Part shown: positions 7,640 through 16,282 of the stretch, piece by piece
How positions within the stretch are numbered: position 1 is the stretch's first letter
Layout of the letters: the number at the start of each line of letters is the position of its first letter
NCBI RefSeq assembly: GCF_018687575.1
Contig: NZ_CP061297.1
Location: 496,001-560,000, forward strand
DNA length: 64,000 bases
Origin: Polynucleobacter asymbioticus
GTDB taxonomy: Bacteria; Pseudomonadota; Gammaproteobacteria; Burkholderiales; Burkholderiaceae
Direction of reading: 5' to 3'
Made by a program: the position numbers and the translations under genes
Notes under the pieces: generated by a model
What the model saw: only the letters and a program-made list of their open reading frames with translations
What the model was told of the DNA's origin: nothing
The model's database searches: none

Positions 7640-9187
7640 TTAGCTCATTACCCCAACTTGCCAAGGTACGAATTCATAATCTCCAAGACCCAAAAGTTCG
7701 CTTTTTGAAGCCTCACCAGAAGCTGTTTTTAGAAAGAGTTCAAAAATGCGCTGCCCCATTTCTTGGACTGAAACCGTGCCATCCAAGATCTCACCGCAAT
7801 TGATATCCATATCTTCAGTCAGTCGCTCATACATCGGGGTATTGGTGGCGAGTTTGATGCAGGGCGCTGGCTTTGATCCAAACATGGATCCACGTCCTGT
7901 GGTGAATGCAATCAGGTTCGCACCACCAGCAATCTGCCCGGTTGCCGAAACAGGGTCAAATCCGGGGGTATCCATAAATACAAAGCCCTTCGCTGTTACG
8001 GGTTCTGCGTATCGATAGACTTCCATTAGGGGGCCTGTGCCGCCCTTCATAGAGGAGCCAAGTGATTTTTCAAAAATATTGGCTAGACCGCCAATTTGAT
8101 TTCCGGGGCTGACTTGTCCATTGATTTGGACATCGCGACCCACGGAGTATTCATCTTTCCACCAGCGAATACGTTGGATTAATTTCTCGCCAATTTCCTT
8201 GCTCGCAGCTCGGCGAGTTAGCGTATGTTCAACACCGTAAATCTCGGGTGTTTCGGAGAGAATGCCCGTGCCACCATGGCGCGACAAAATATCAATTGCA
8301 GCACCTAAGGCTGGGTTTGCGGTGATAGAGGAGAATCCATCTGATCCACCGCATTGCAGCCCAACGCATAGGTGGCTTGCAGAAACAGTCTGACGTTTTG
8401 CTTTATTGGCCTCTGGTAAGAGTGCTTTAACGGCTTCAATGCCAGCTTCAATTGTTTTGCGTGTGCCACCAGTCTCTTGCATGATGAAAGTATGCAAAGT
8501 AGAGTTTTCTTGGAGAGACTCTTGCTCCATTAATCCTTTGAGTTGATTGCGCTCGCAGCCTAATCCGATGATTAGGGCGGCAGCCAAGTTAGGATGTTGG
8601 GCATATCCTGCCATAGTTCGGCGAAGTAGTTGCATTGGTTCACCAGTCATCTCCATGCCGCAACCAATGCCATGACTAAAGGCGACAACGCCATCAATAT
8701 TGGGAAAGTCTTTTAATCGCTCTGGAGTAAACCATTCTGCAATTTTGTTGACCACAGTTGCAGAGCAATTGACGGTAGATAGAATGCCAATGAAATTGCG
8801 TGTACCCACTTTCCCATTGGCGCGCACGTAACCCTGAAAGGTAGCGCGCTCAGATTCCGGGAGAAGTTTGGTGGGTTTGTACTCGCTGGCGTAAGCGTAG
8901 TCGCGATCAAATTCACGAAACTCTGTGTTGTGACTATGAACCATCATGCCAGGTTCAATATCGGTATTGGCGAAGCCTACCGTCACGTTGTATTTCAGAA
9001 TCGGCTCGCCCTTAAGAATTTTCTTCGCAGCAATTTTATACCCTGCAGGAACCTGGCTTCGGCTTGTGAAGCTCTCGCTCGGTACAGCTTCACCAATACC
9101 AATATCTACGCGAGCAACAACAATATTGTCATTGGGGTGGAGGCGAATGATTGGTCCGGCTAATTTTTTTTCAGTTGTTTCAATCAT
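7640..9187 (-). CDS. UxaA/GarD-family sugar-acid dehydratase
   Basis: Protein of 515 residues with an N-terminal SAF domain (about 10-90, ending MMVHSHN), the central YVRANGKVGTRN segment, and the C-terminal UxaA domain with conserved cysteines (VNCSA, GIGCGME, LGCERN, VGLQCGGSDG) that bind the iron needed for dehydration. Relatives dehydrate D-altronate or D-galactarate to keto-deoxy acids. The full-length fused form argues against the split sulfolactate lyase SuyAB. It lies 31 bases downstream of a hydroxyacid dehydrogenase gene and opposite a lactonase, regulator and Ldh-type dehydrogenase, so a role in aldonate or aldarate catabolism is likely. The exact substrate is not readable. Confidence 0.8.
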   Translation of the reverse strand: MIETTEKKLAGPIIRLHPNDNIVVARVDIGIGEAVPSESFTSRSQVPAGYKIAAKKILKGEPILKYNVTVGFANTDIEPGMMVHSHNTEFREFDRDYAYASEYKPTKLLPESERATFQGYVRANGKVGTRNFIGILSTVNCSATVVNKIAEWFTPERLKDFPNIDGVVAFSHGIGCGMEMTGEPMQLLRRTMAGYAQHPNLAAALIIGLGCERNQLKGLMEQESLQENSTLHTFIMQETGGTRKTIEAGIEAVKALLPEANKAKRQTVSASHLCVGLQCGGSDGFSSITANPALGAAIDILSRHGGTGILSETPEIYGVEHTLTRRAASKEIGEKLIQRIRWWKDEYSVGRDVQINGQVSPGNQIGGLANIFEKSLGSSMKGGTGPLMEVYRYAEPVTAKGFVFMDTPGFDPVSATGQIAGGANLIAFTTGRGSMFGSKPAPCIKLATNTPMYERLTEDMDINCGEILDGTVSVQEMGQRIFELFLKTASGEASKSELLGLGDYEFVPWQVGVMS

Positions 9188-9218
9188 GTAATGCTTTCGG
9201 TATATAGGTTTTTATTAA

Positions 9219-10157
9219 TTAGTCCATATTCAATACATCAAAGGCTGCTTTCAACCTTTTTGAATATGAATTCGAGGTTTTCTGAATTTCTTCCGGCGTC
9301 CATTTTCTGAAGCCCTCACCAGCCTTCATACCGGTCTTTCCATCTTGCATCAGTTGCACCACTTTTGGCGGTAGGGTAGTGATGTTTGAAAGAGATGGGT
9401 AGATTTCTTTTGCTGCATTAGCCATTCCATCCCAGCCAGATATCTCTTTTTGGGTCATCGGACCAACGGCTGCATAACGAAAACCAAAGCTGTAGCGCAC
9501 GGCATCATCAATATCTTCAGGGCTTGCAATTCCCTCTTGCACAAGGGAGAGCGCCTCTCTCATCAATGCATGCTGAATTCGATTGGCTAAAAATCCAGGA
9601 ATATCTTTTTTAACGAGCACTGGTTTTTTATCGATCGCTTTATACAACGCGCATATCTGCTCTGCAAAGACTGACTCTGTTTTTTCTCCCATCACAATCT
9701 CTACCAGCGGGACTACTTCTGCCGGCATAAAGTAGTGAGCACCCATCATTCGGTTAGCAGTTTTTAGATCAGCAGAGATTTTGGTAATCGGAAAGCCTGA
9801 GCTATTACTGCCGATTGGTATGTGAGCTGGCACCTTGTCATCAAGGTAAGCAAAAATTTGTTTCTTTAACTCCAGATTTTCAGCAACCGTCTCAATTACC
9901 CAGGAGCAATCACCCCATGATTCCCAGGCTTCCATGGTGGTGGTCACTTGAGTTGCTTCGATGGTGGCCGCATCCAGCGCAGCATTCTCACCATGCAAGC
10001 CAATCTTGATTGCTAGTTGAATAGCCTTTTTAAGACAGTCACCGGATTTCTCTTTGCTTCTTCCCAGTATTGCAACGGGAATGCTGTGAGAGATAAATCC
10101 TGCTGCAATTCCTGCGGCCATAGTACCAGTGCCGATTACGGCTACAAATTGACTCAT
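9219..10157 (-). CDS. 3-hydroxyacyl-CoA dehydrogenase-family oxidoreductase
   Basis: NAD-binding protein of 312 residues with a Rossmann GTGTMAAG near residue 9, the SNSSGFPIT active-site region, GAHYFMPAEVVPLVEI (with the catalytic His), and the C-terminal dimerisation domain ending in GWDGMANAAKEIYPSL. Relatives include 3-hydroxybutyryl-CoA dehydrogenases and L-gulonate 3-dehydrogenase (lambda-crystallin type). Next to a UxaA-like dehydratase and an SMP-30 lactonase, the sugar-acid (gulonate-like) role is more plausible than a fatty-acid one, but this is inference. It is first in a two-gene minus-strand unit. Confidence 0.75.
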   Translation of the reverse strand: MSQFVAVIGTGTMAAGIAAGFISHSIPVAILGRSKEKSGDCLKKAIQLAIKIGLHGENAALDAATIEATQVTTTMEAWESWGDCSWVIETVAENLELKKQIFAYLDDKVPAHIPIGSNSSGFPITKISADLKTANRMMGAHYFMPAEVVPLVEIVMGEKTESVFAEQICALYKAIDKKPVLVKKDIPGFLANRIQHALMREALSLVQEGIASPEDIDDAVRYSFGFRYAAVGPMTQKEISGWDGMANAAKEIYPSLSNITTLPPKVVQLMQDGKTGMKAGEGFRKWTPEEIQKTSNSYSKRLKAAFDVLNMD

Positions 10158-10225
10158 ATTTTTATCTTATGCGGTTAAGTTTGGGAGGTCTGTAAGTTTA
10201 TTGATTTCGGTAAATACAGTAGATT

Positions 10226-10248
10226 ATCATTAATTATGTTTTAATGAT
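10226..10248. promoter_or_regulatory. Inverted repeat, candidate GntR/UTRA operator
   Basis: ATCATTAA-N7-TTAATGAT is a perfect 8-base-arm inverted repeat in the 138-base gap between the divergent dehydrogenase and SMP-30 genes. The GntR-family regulator encoded two genes downstream is the obvious candidate ligand. The spacing is larger than in classical GntR half-sites, so this is tentative. Confidence 0.4.
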
Positions 10249-10295
10249 TCAGTATCAAATTTAACTTGTCCGTATAACTTTAGAAAGTTTTTGCT

Positions 10296-11228
10296 ATGAC
10301 GATGCATAACCCATTTCAGCCGGTAGAAAAAATTAAGGCAGAAGTTTTTATGTCGATGCCTGCTAAATTCAGAAAAAAATCCCGTACCGCTTGGTCAGAC
10401 CCTAATCGTCAGAATGCTGAAGTGGAGTGCTTTTTAGAGGGTCCTTCGTTTGATCGTGAGGGTAACTTATGGTTTCTGGATATTCCTTTCGGCCGGGTTT
10501 TCAGAATTACACCTAAGGGCGACTGGGATCTGGTGACTCAGTTTGATGGCTGGCCTAATGGCTTGAAGTTCCATAAAGATGGTCGCGCGTTTATCTGTGA
10601 TTACAAACTAGGCTTATTGGCCCTTGATCCCAAGACCGGCAAGGTTGAAACAATCTTAGGATCCATGTATAGCGAAAACTTCAAGGGCTTGAATGATTTG
10701 CACTTTGCTTCCAATGGCGATCTTTACTTTACCGATCAAGGTCAAACTGGCATTGCTGACCCAAGCGGAAGGGTATTTAGATTGCGAGCCAATGGCCAAT
10801 TAGATCGTTTGGCTATAAACGTCCCAAGTCCCAATGGTATTACCTTGAATACACAAGAGAAGCATGTATTTGTTGCCGCCACAAGATCCCAGCAAATTTG
10901 GCGCCTGCCTCTCATGGCAGATGGCTCCGTTTCTAAAACCGGTGTGGCTATTCAGTTGACTGGCGGTGTTGCTGGTCCAGATGGTATTGAGATGGATTCT
11001 GAGAATGGATTGCTGGTATGTCATCTAGGTATTGGTATCTGGAGATTTGACAGCAATATGCTCCCAACACATTTGATTTACTCGGATAACCCACATCATC
11101 ATCACTTAGCAAACATGTGCTTTGGTGGGGAGGATGGTAGAGATTTGTACATTACTGAATCTCTCTCTGGTGACATCTTGAAGGCGCGTTTGCCGATAGC
11201 TGGTAAGAAGATGTTTGGTCTCTCCTAA
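10296..11228 (+). CDS. SMP-30/gluconolactonase-family protein
   Basis: Six-bladed propeller protein of 310 residues. The entry strand FLEGPSFDREGNLWFLDIPFGRVFRI carries the metal-binding Glu, NDLHFASNGDLYFTD and PNGITLN the Asn ligands, and AGPDGIEMD the catalytic Asp, all in the order found in SMP-30/LRE lactonases. The family hydrolyses aldonolactones to aldonates. Neighbouring dehydrogenases and a UxaA-like dehydratase would act after the lactone. The GntR regulator starts inside its last codons (14-base overlap), suggesting one transcript. Confidence 0.85.
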   Translation: MTMHNPFQPVEKIKAEVFMSMPAKFRKKSRTAWSDPNRQNAEVECFLEGPSFDREGNLWFLDIPFGRVFRITPKGDWDLVTQFDGWPNGLKFHKDGRAFICDYKLGLLALDPKTGKVETILGSMYSENFKGLNDLHFASNGDLYFTDQGQTGIADPSGRVFRLRANGQLDRLAINVPSPNGITLNTQEKHVFVAATRSQQIWRLPLMADGSVSKTGVAIQLTGGVAGPDGIEMDSENGLLVCHLGIGIWRFDSNMLPTHLIYSDNPHHHHLANMCFGGEDGRDLYITESLSGDILKARLPIAGKKMFGLS

Positions 11229-11964
11229 ATTGAAAGAGTCTCTACCGCTCTATAAGGCCTTAGCAAATGCGCTGACTCAGCGGATTTATGAGGGCGATTG
11301 GGCGGTAGGTTCTTATTTGCCATCGGAAGCGAGTCTCTGCAAAAGCTTCGAGGCAAGTCGCCATACATTAAGACACGCTCTTCAAACCTTGGAGAGGGAT
11401 GGTCTGGTGCTGCGTCGTCAAGGAGCGCCAACTCAAGTCATCTCAAGGCGAAAAGTGAGAAGGTTTACTCAAAGCTTTAATTCGCCTATTGATATTTTGA
11501 GTTATCCAAGAAACACCTATCGGCAAAATATTGTTCAAGATTTTATTGAGCTGGACAAGCCGCTGAGCGAAATGATTGGTAGCGCAGTAGGCTCCTCTTG
11601 GTATCACATCGGAGGAATCCGAAAACAACGGGACTCTGAAGAAGTAATTGCATGGACTGATATCTACATCCTTCCTCAGTTTGCATCCTTAACCTCGGAC
11701 CCTGAGCATAGTCAAGTCATGGTATTCGAGCAGATCGAGAAAAAATATGGCACTCGAATTGATCGAGCCGAGGTGGACGTTTATTCCATAGGTTTACCTG
11801 CGCATATTGCAAAGAGACTTGAGTTGAAGGTGGGTGATCCATGTCTAGTGATTGTGCGTAGATACTTTGATAATCAGGATAAACTTTTTGAAGTCACTTT
11901 CACCTACCACCGGCACAATAAGTACACTTATAAGATGGAGTTTAAGAGTGATATCGGAAATTAA
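11215..11964 (+). CDS. GntR-family regulator with UTRA domain
   Basis: Transcription factor of 249 residues: an N-terminal winged helix (about 8-75, with LPSEASLCKSFEASRHTLRHALQTLERDGLVLRRQG split over two helices and the wing) and a C-terminal UTRA ligand-binding domain (about 95-245), the HutC subfamily. The start is uncertain. TTG at 11215 gives the complete first helix and overlaps the lactonase gene; TTG at 11230 is an alternative. It probably senses a sugar-acid intermediate and controls this cluster. The inverted repeat at 10226-10248 is a candidate binding site. Confidence 0.85.
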   Translation: MVSPKLKESLPLYKALANALTQRIYEGDWAVGSYLPSEASLCKSFEASRHTLRHALQTLERDGLVLRRQGAPTQVISRRKVRRFTQSFNSPIDILSYPRNTYRQNIVQDFIELDKPLSEMIGSAVGSSWYHIGGIRKQRDSEEVIAWTDIYILPQFASLTSDPEHSQVMVFEQIEKKYGTRIDRAEVDVYSIGLPAHIAKRLELKVGDPCLVIVRRYFDNQDKLFEVTFTYHRHNKYTYKMEFKSDIGN

Positions 11965-11979
11965 ATTGCAAGAATCAAT

Positions 11980-13029
11980 ATGAAATACTTATCTATCACT
12001 AAAGCCGAAGTATTTATTGCTGAAGCATTGCATGCTAATCAAGTGCCCTTGGTGGATGCTCAAGTTGTTGCGCAGCTGATGGTGAAGTCAGATCTCGTTG
12101 GCGCTGATGGCCATGGAATTTTTAGATTGCCTGCCTACATCAAGAGAATTCGTGCAGGTGGCATCAACCTTGCCCCTAACATTCATATCGAACGTGAGCA
12201 GGGTGCAACCGCTTTAATTAATGGTGATAACGCCTTGGGTCATCTCGTAATGAATAAGGCGGTCGATATTGCAATAGAAAAGGTGAAACAACACAGTGTT
12301 TGTTGGGTAGGTAGTCACTATGGAAATCACTCTGGAGCAGCATCTGTATATGTGAGAAAGTTGGCAGAGCAAGGCTACATTGGTATTTACATGGCCGTTG
12401 GTAATGCTAATCATATGGCGCCATGGGGCGGTATTGATTTGTTGTTGTCAACCAATCCCATTGCGATTGCTGTGCCATCAGGTGACAAGCCAATTGTTCT
12501 ACTGGATATTGCCACTACGGTAGCTGCATACGGCAAGGTAAAACTTGCCGCTCAAAAGGGTGAGTCTATTCCGGATACTTGGATGATTGATAGGTATGGT
12601 CAGCCAATTACAGATCCCCAAAAATCTAGCGAAGGTTCTTTGCTGCCAATTGGTGGATACAAGGGGTATGGACTTGCTGTAATGATTGGCTTGCTTGCTG
12701 GAGCATTAAACAATGCGGCTGTTGGTAAGGGTACGATCGATTTCAATGCCCACCATGACCTCATCACCAATACAGGTCAAACAATTATTGCAGTCGATCC
12801 CAGTGCTTTTGGGGATAAGGATTTATTTACTGCCCGAGTGATTGCATTAGTTGAGGATTTGAAAGCTTCCTCTAAGTTACCCGGCGTTAACCAGATTCGA
12901 GTTCCTGGGGATGGTGCCGCTAAAGTAATGTCAGAGCGACTTCAGAATGGCATCCCGATATCTACAGAATTACAAGAGTCGTTGAATAACTGTGCCAAGG
13001 AGTGTGGAATTGCAGCATTAGATTTATAA
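11980..13029 (+). CDS. Ldh-family (malate/L-lactate/ureidoglycolate-type) dehydrogenase
   Basis: NAD(P)-dependent oxidoreductase of 349 residues of the MDH2/LDH2 superfamily, unrelated to Rossmann malate dehydrogenases. Motifs include SDLVGADGHGIFRLP (about 38-52), VGSHYGNHSGAA with the catalytic His, NANHMAPWGG, and LPIGGYKGYGLA. Members oxidise 2-hydroxyacids, including sugar acids and sulfolactate, so substrate cannot be named. It follows the GntR gene by 15 bases and precedes a Bug receptor by 19 bases, consistent with one operon for uptake and oxidation of a hydroxyacid. Confidence 0.85.
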   Translation: MKYLSITKAEVFIAEALHANQVPLVDAQVVAQLMVKSDLVGADGHGIFRLPAYIKRIRAGGINLAPNIHIEREQGATALINGDNALGHLVMNKAVDIAIEKVKQHSVCWVGSHYGNHSGAASVYVRKLAEQGYIGIYMAVGNANHMAPWGGIDLLLSTNPIAIAVPSGDKPIVLLDIATTVAAYGKVKLAAQKGESIPDTWMIDRYGQPITDPQKSSEGSLLPIGGYKGYGLAVMIGLLAGALNNAAVGKGTIDFNAHHDLITNTGQTIIAVDPSAFGDKDLFTARVIALVEDLKASSKLPGVNQIRVPGDGAAKVMSERLQNGIPISTELQESLNNCAKECGIAALDL

Positions 13030-13048
13030 CTTAACGAAGGAGACAAAA

Positions 13049-14020
13049 ATGATTAAAAAATCAATTAAAAAAATAGTTTTAGGTTCTTTAGTATTGCCCT
13101 TAGTGTTAGGAACAGCATTTGCTGCCTACCCAGATAAGCCAATTAAGATGTTGGTTGGGTATGCACCAGGAAGCTCAACGGATATCGTTGGAAGAATGGT
13201 GGCAAATGAGCTGAGTATTGCCTTAAAGCAGTCAGTCATCGTTGAAAATAGAGGCGGTGCTGCAGGAAGCTTGGCAGCTGATGCGGTGGCGAAAAGCGCT
13301 CCTGACGGTTACACCGTTCTGTTTGCGCAAAATGGTTTAGCAATTAATGTGGCTGCAAATCCAAGATTACCGTTTAACGGCCAAAAAGATTTACTGCCTG
13401 TGGTTGGCGTAGCCGCTACTCCGCACATCTTGATTGTGAATAACAATTCAAAGGCTAAAAATGTAGCCGAATTGATTGCCATGCTCCGGGCTGATCCGGG
13501 AAAAATGAGCTTTGGCTCTTCTGGAATTGGGAACTCTGATCATATGGCTGGAGAGTTATTCTTGGCAACTACCGGCACCCAAGCAATTCATATTCCATAT
13601 AAAGGTGGATCACCAGCTGCAACTGACTTGGTGGGAGGTCAAATCGATTTTTACTTTGCCGGCATGCCAGTTGGACTCCCTTTATATAAAGGCGATAAAG
13701 TAAATGCATTAGCCGTTACTAGTAAAAATCGTTTTAGCGGAGTTCCTGATTTGGTGACAATGCAAGAGGCTGGTGTAAAGGGTTATGAAATGGCATTGTG
13801 GCAAGGGATGTTTGTACCTGCAGGAACACCTCCTGCAATTATCAGCACACTTAGTACGACTATTCTGAAAATTCTAGAAACTCCAGAAATGAAAGAGCGT
13901 TTTGTAAAAGCAGGCGTACAAATTGCACCTATGAATACTCAGCAATTTTCAGACTTGTATACCTCTGATATTGCTAGATGGAAAGTAGTGATTGAAAAGG
14001 CAAAAATTAAGCTGGATTAA
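13049..14020 (+). CDS. Bug-family (TctC) periplasmic substrate-binding protein
   Basis: Periplasmic receptor of 323 residues with a signal peptide (about 1-25, cleaved after TAFAA), the YPDKPIKMLVGYAPGSSTDIVGR entry motif, VENRGGAAGSLAADAVAKSAPDGYT and the IPYKGGSPAATDLVGGQIDFYF segment typical of the tripartite tricarboxylate family. These proteins bind carboxylates and deliver them to TctAB permeases, which are not encoded in this window. A strong ribosome site AAGGAGA lies just upstream. As the last gene before a terminator it is probably the uptake component of the sugar-acid cluster. Confidence 0.88.
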   Translation: MIKKSIKKIVLGSLVLPLVLGTAFAAYPDKPIKMLVGYAPGSSTDIVGRMVANELSIALKQSVIVENRGGAAGSLAADAVAKSAPDGYTVLFAQNGLAINVAANPRLPFNGQKDLLPVVGVAATPHILIVNNNSKAKNVAELIAMLRADPGKMSFGSSGIGNSDHMAGELFLATTGTQAIHIPYKGGSPAATDLVGGQIDFYFAGMPVGLPLYKGDKVNALAVTSKNRFSGVPDLVTMQEAGVKGYEMALWQGMFVPAGTPPAIISTLSTTILKILETPEMKERFVKAGVQIAPMNTQQFSDLYTSDIARWKVVIEKAKIKLD

Positions 14021-14035
14021 ATTCTACTTAACTCA

Positions 14036-14072
14036 AAATGGGGTGTTGGCGTAAGTTGACACCCCATGTTTA
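14036..14072 (+). terminator. Intrinsic terminator after the Bug gene
   Basis: ATGGGGTGT (14038-14046) pairs with ACACCCCAT (14059-14067) around a 12-base loop, followed by GTTTATTATT. It closes the plus-strand sugar-acid operon and lies between convergent genes. Confidence 0.75.
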
Positions 14073-14774
14073 TTATTGATAAAGATCAAAGACTAAGACT
14101 TCAGCATCCTTGCCGTTGCTAATAATTAACTTAGTTTCGCCTTCAATGAATAAAGCATCTCCACCAGATAGTTTTATACCGTTGATATCTAGTGATCCTC
14201 TTACAAGGTGGACATAGGCTTTACGTTTTGGATCAAGATCGAATTGCTGCGACTGCGCATCATTAAATAATCCTGAGTACATTTTGGCATCTGCATGAAT
14301 TTTGACGGCATTGCTTCCGCCATCCGGGGAGGCAATGAGGCAAAGTTTTCCCTGCTGATCTGCTGGGGAAATAGATTTTTGCTCGTAGCTCGGAGGGATC
14401 TCTGTGACATTGGGCTCAATCCAAATCTGCAGAAAATGGGTGCTCTGATCCTTGGCGTGGTTGAATTCACTATGGGTGACGCCAGAACCGGCACTCATGC
14501 GTTGAATATCGCCCGGTGGAATACCTTTCATGTTCCCCATGCTGTCTTCATGAGCCAATTCACCAGATAAAACATAGCTGATGATTTCCATATTGCGATG
14601 GCTGTGTTTGCCAAAACCCATGCCTGCAGCAACTCGATCCTCATTGATCACCCTTAAATTGCCCCAGCCCATAAATTGGGGGTCGTAATAAGCTCCAAAA
14701 GAGAAGGAATGAAAGCTTTTCAGCCATCCATGGTCAGCGTAGCCACGGTCTTGAGATTTTCGAAGGGTGAGCAT
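14073..14774 (-). CDS. Pirin-family bicupin
   Basis: Bicupin of 233 residues. The conserved N-terminus LTLRKSQDRGYADHGWLKSF and FSFGAYYDPQFMGWGNLRVINEDRV are the pirin/YhhW signature, with metal-site residues in GKHSHRNMEI and GVTHSEFNH. Family members are nuclear or cytoplasmic iron proteins; bacterial ones show quercetinase activity in vitro. The start is set at 14774 because homologues begin at this Met; an in-frame ATG 39 bases upstream would add a poorly conserved extension. It is divergent from the TAXI gene. Confidence 0.88.
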   Translation of the reverse strand: MLTLRKSQDRGYADHGWLKSFHSFSFGAYYDPQFMGWGNLRVINEDRVAAGMGFGKHSHRNMEIISYVLSGELAHEDSMGNMKGIPPGDIQRMSAGSGVTHSEFNHAKDQSTHFLQIWIEPNVTEIPPSYEQKSISPADQQGKLCLIASPDGGSNAVKIHADAKMYSGLFNDAQSQQFDLDPKRKAYVHLVRGSLDINGIKLSGGDALFIEGETKLIISNGKDAEVLVFDLYQ

Positions 14775-14845
14775 GATGAAGATCTTTTCTGGGGAAGGTA
14801 AGCACATTATCATTAGCTTTTGACATATTTGCTGATTGGCCTTCC

Positions 14846-16252
14846 ATGGGAAGTATCAAACAAGACATTGCGGAAACCTACCTAGGTCTCTATGAGACCG
14901 CTCAAGAAAAGTGGGGGGACTTTACTCAGTTTTTGAGGGAGGCTTGGCCCTTATTGCTAATTTTGTTGATTGCGTTGATGGGGGTCTGGTTGTATGCAGA
15001 TCCGCCACCACCGAGGCATGTTGTCATGGCGACAGGTCAGCCGGGTGGCGCCTACCATGCTTTAGGTAAAAAATACGCGGCTTTTTTTGAGAAAAAAGGA
15101 ATCACACTCGAACTCCTCGAGACTAAGGGAGCCCAAGAAAATATCGAGTTTTTAGCTGATCGTAAAAATCCTGTTCAAGCTGCTTTTGTGCAGGCGGGGG
15201 TATTTAATCCGCATGGCATTAAAGGTGTGCAATCACTGGGCACAATTTCTTATGATCCGATTTGGTTGTTTTATCGGGGAGTGGCCGTAAAGGGCGATAA
15301 TTTTCAGGAAATTAAAGCACGTGCTCAGCACTTTCTGAACTCCAGAATGTCTGTTGGCGAAAAAGGTAGTGGGACTTATGCGCAAGCAATGCAAATCCTT
15401 AAGGCCAATGGGTTTGATGTGGGATCTCATTTTCTTTATCTCTCCGGAGCAAAATCTGTTGAAGCTTTGCAAAATAAAGAGATTGATGCCGCATTCATTG
15501 TGGATGCATTTGAATCACCTAATGTGCAGACTTTATTAGCGGACCCAAGTTTGAATGTGTCAGCATTTGATCGTGCAGAGGCTTACACCCGCTTACTTCC
15601 GTATATGCAAATTCTGAATGTTCCGGCAGGTGGATTTAGTTTGATCCGTAACTTTCCGCCTAGGGATATTAAGTTGATGGCCTCGACTACGAATCTGCTG
15701 ATTGATGACAGAATGCATCCGGCGATTCAGTTTTTATTTTTAGAGGCTGCCCGTGAGATTAACGGAAAGTCCAGTTTCTTTTCTGAGCATGGTGAATTCC
15801 CATCCTTTAAGCATCCAGGTATGCCGGAAAGTCCAGTAGCTTTGCATTATGAAAAAAATGGCTCTCCTTTGTTGATGACCTACCTACCATTCTGGTTGGC
15901 TGAGATGGCCAATCGCTTGATCTTTGTACTGCTGCCATTCTGCGCCTTGGCTTACCCGGTTTTACTGACTTTGCCTGGCTATCGTAATAAACGTATGCGC
16001 CGGAAGATCAACCAGCTCTATGGTGTTCTCAAAACATATGAGCAAGAGTTAACGACCAACTTCGAGCCAGAGAAAAAAGATGAGTACCTTAAGAAGCTCG
16101 ATTTTCTGGAATATCAAGCTATTCAGCTAAAGGTTTCGAAAAGCATGTCTAGTGATTACTTCGCTTTGCGGACTAGTATTGATTACGTCCGGAGTTGTTT
16201 AAATCGAGGCTTTCATCCCTTCCAGCTTCAAGAGGATTCTAGTGGCGTATAG
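14846..16252 (+). CDS. Membrane-anchored TAXI-family solute-binding protein
   Basis: Protein of 468 residues with an N-terminal transmembrane segment (about 33-51, PLLLILLIALMGVWLYA), a TAXI (TRAP-associated extracytoplasmic immunogenic) domain (about 57-330; MATGQPGGAYHALGKKYAAFF, GSGTYAQAMQILKANG), a second transmembrane segment (about 350-375), and a cytoplasmic C-terminal helical tail of about 90 residues. Ordinary TAXI receptors are soluble, with a cleaved signal peptide. This double-anchored form cannot work as a free binding protein, and no TRAP permease is nearby. Function unknown; it may sense or scavenge an amino acid or dicarboxylate. DUF3422 follows after 30 bases. Confidence 0.8.
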   Translation: MGSIKQDIAETYLGLYETAQEKWGDFTQFLREAWPLLLILLIALMGVWLYADPPPPRHVVMATGQPGGAYHALGKKYAAFFEKKGITLELLETKGAQENIEFLADRKNPVQAAFVQAGVFNPHGIKGVQSLGTISYDPIWLFYRGVAVKGDNFQEIKARAQHFLNSRMSVGEKGSGTYAQAMQILKANGFDVGSHFLYLSGAKSVEALQNKEIDAAFIVDAFESPNVQTLLADPSLNVSAFDRAEAYTRLLPYMQILNVPAGGFSLIRNFPPRDIKLMASTTNLLIDDRMHPAIQFLFLEAAREINGKSSFFSEHGEFPSFKHPGMPESPVALHYEKNGSPLLMTYLPFWLAEMANRLIFVLLPFCALAYPVLLTLPGYRNKRMRRKINQLYGVLKTYEQELTTNFEPEKKDEYLKKLDFLEYQAIQLKVSKSMSSDYFALRTSIDYVRSCLNRGFHPFQLQEDSSGV

Positions 16253-16282
16253 TTTGTTAATACCGATTAATACGTAATTCTT

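Noticed and set aside
7640..13029. Sulfolactate degradation (SuyAB plus ComC-like dehydrogenase)
   Set aside because: The UxaA-type protein is a single fused chain of 515 residues, unlike split SuyA and SuyB, and no sulfite-handling gene is close.
14076..14089. Exact FNR consensus TTGAT-AAAG-ATCAA
   Set aside because: It lies within the last codons of the pirin gene, between convergent genes, with no promoter to control. Probably chance.
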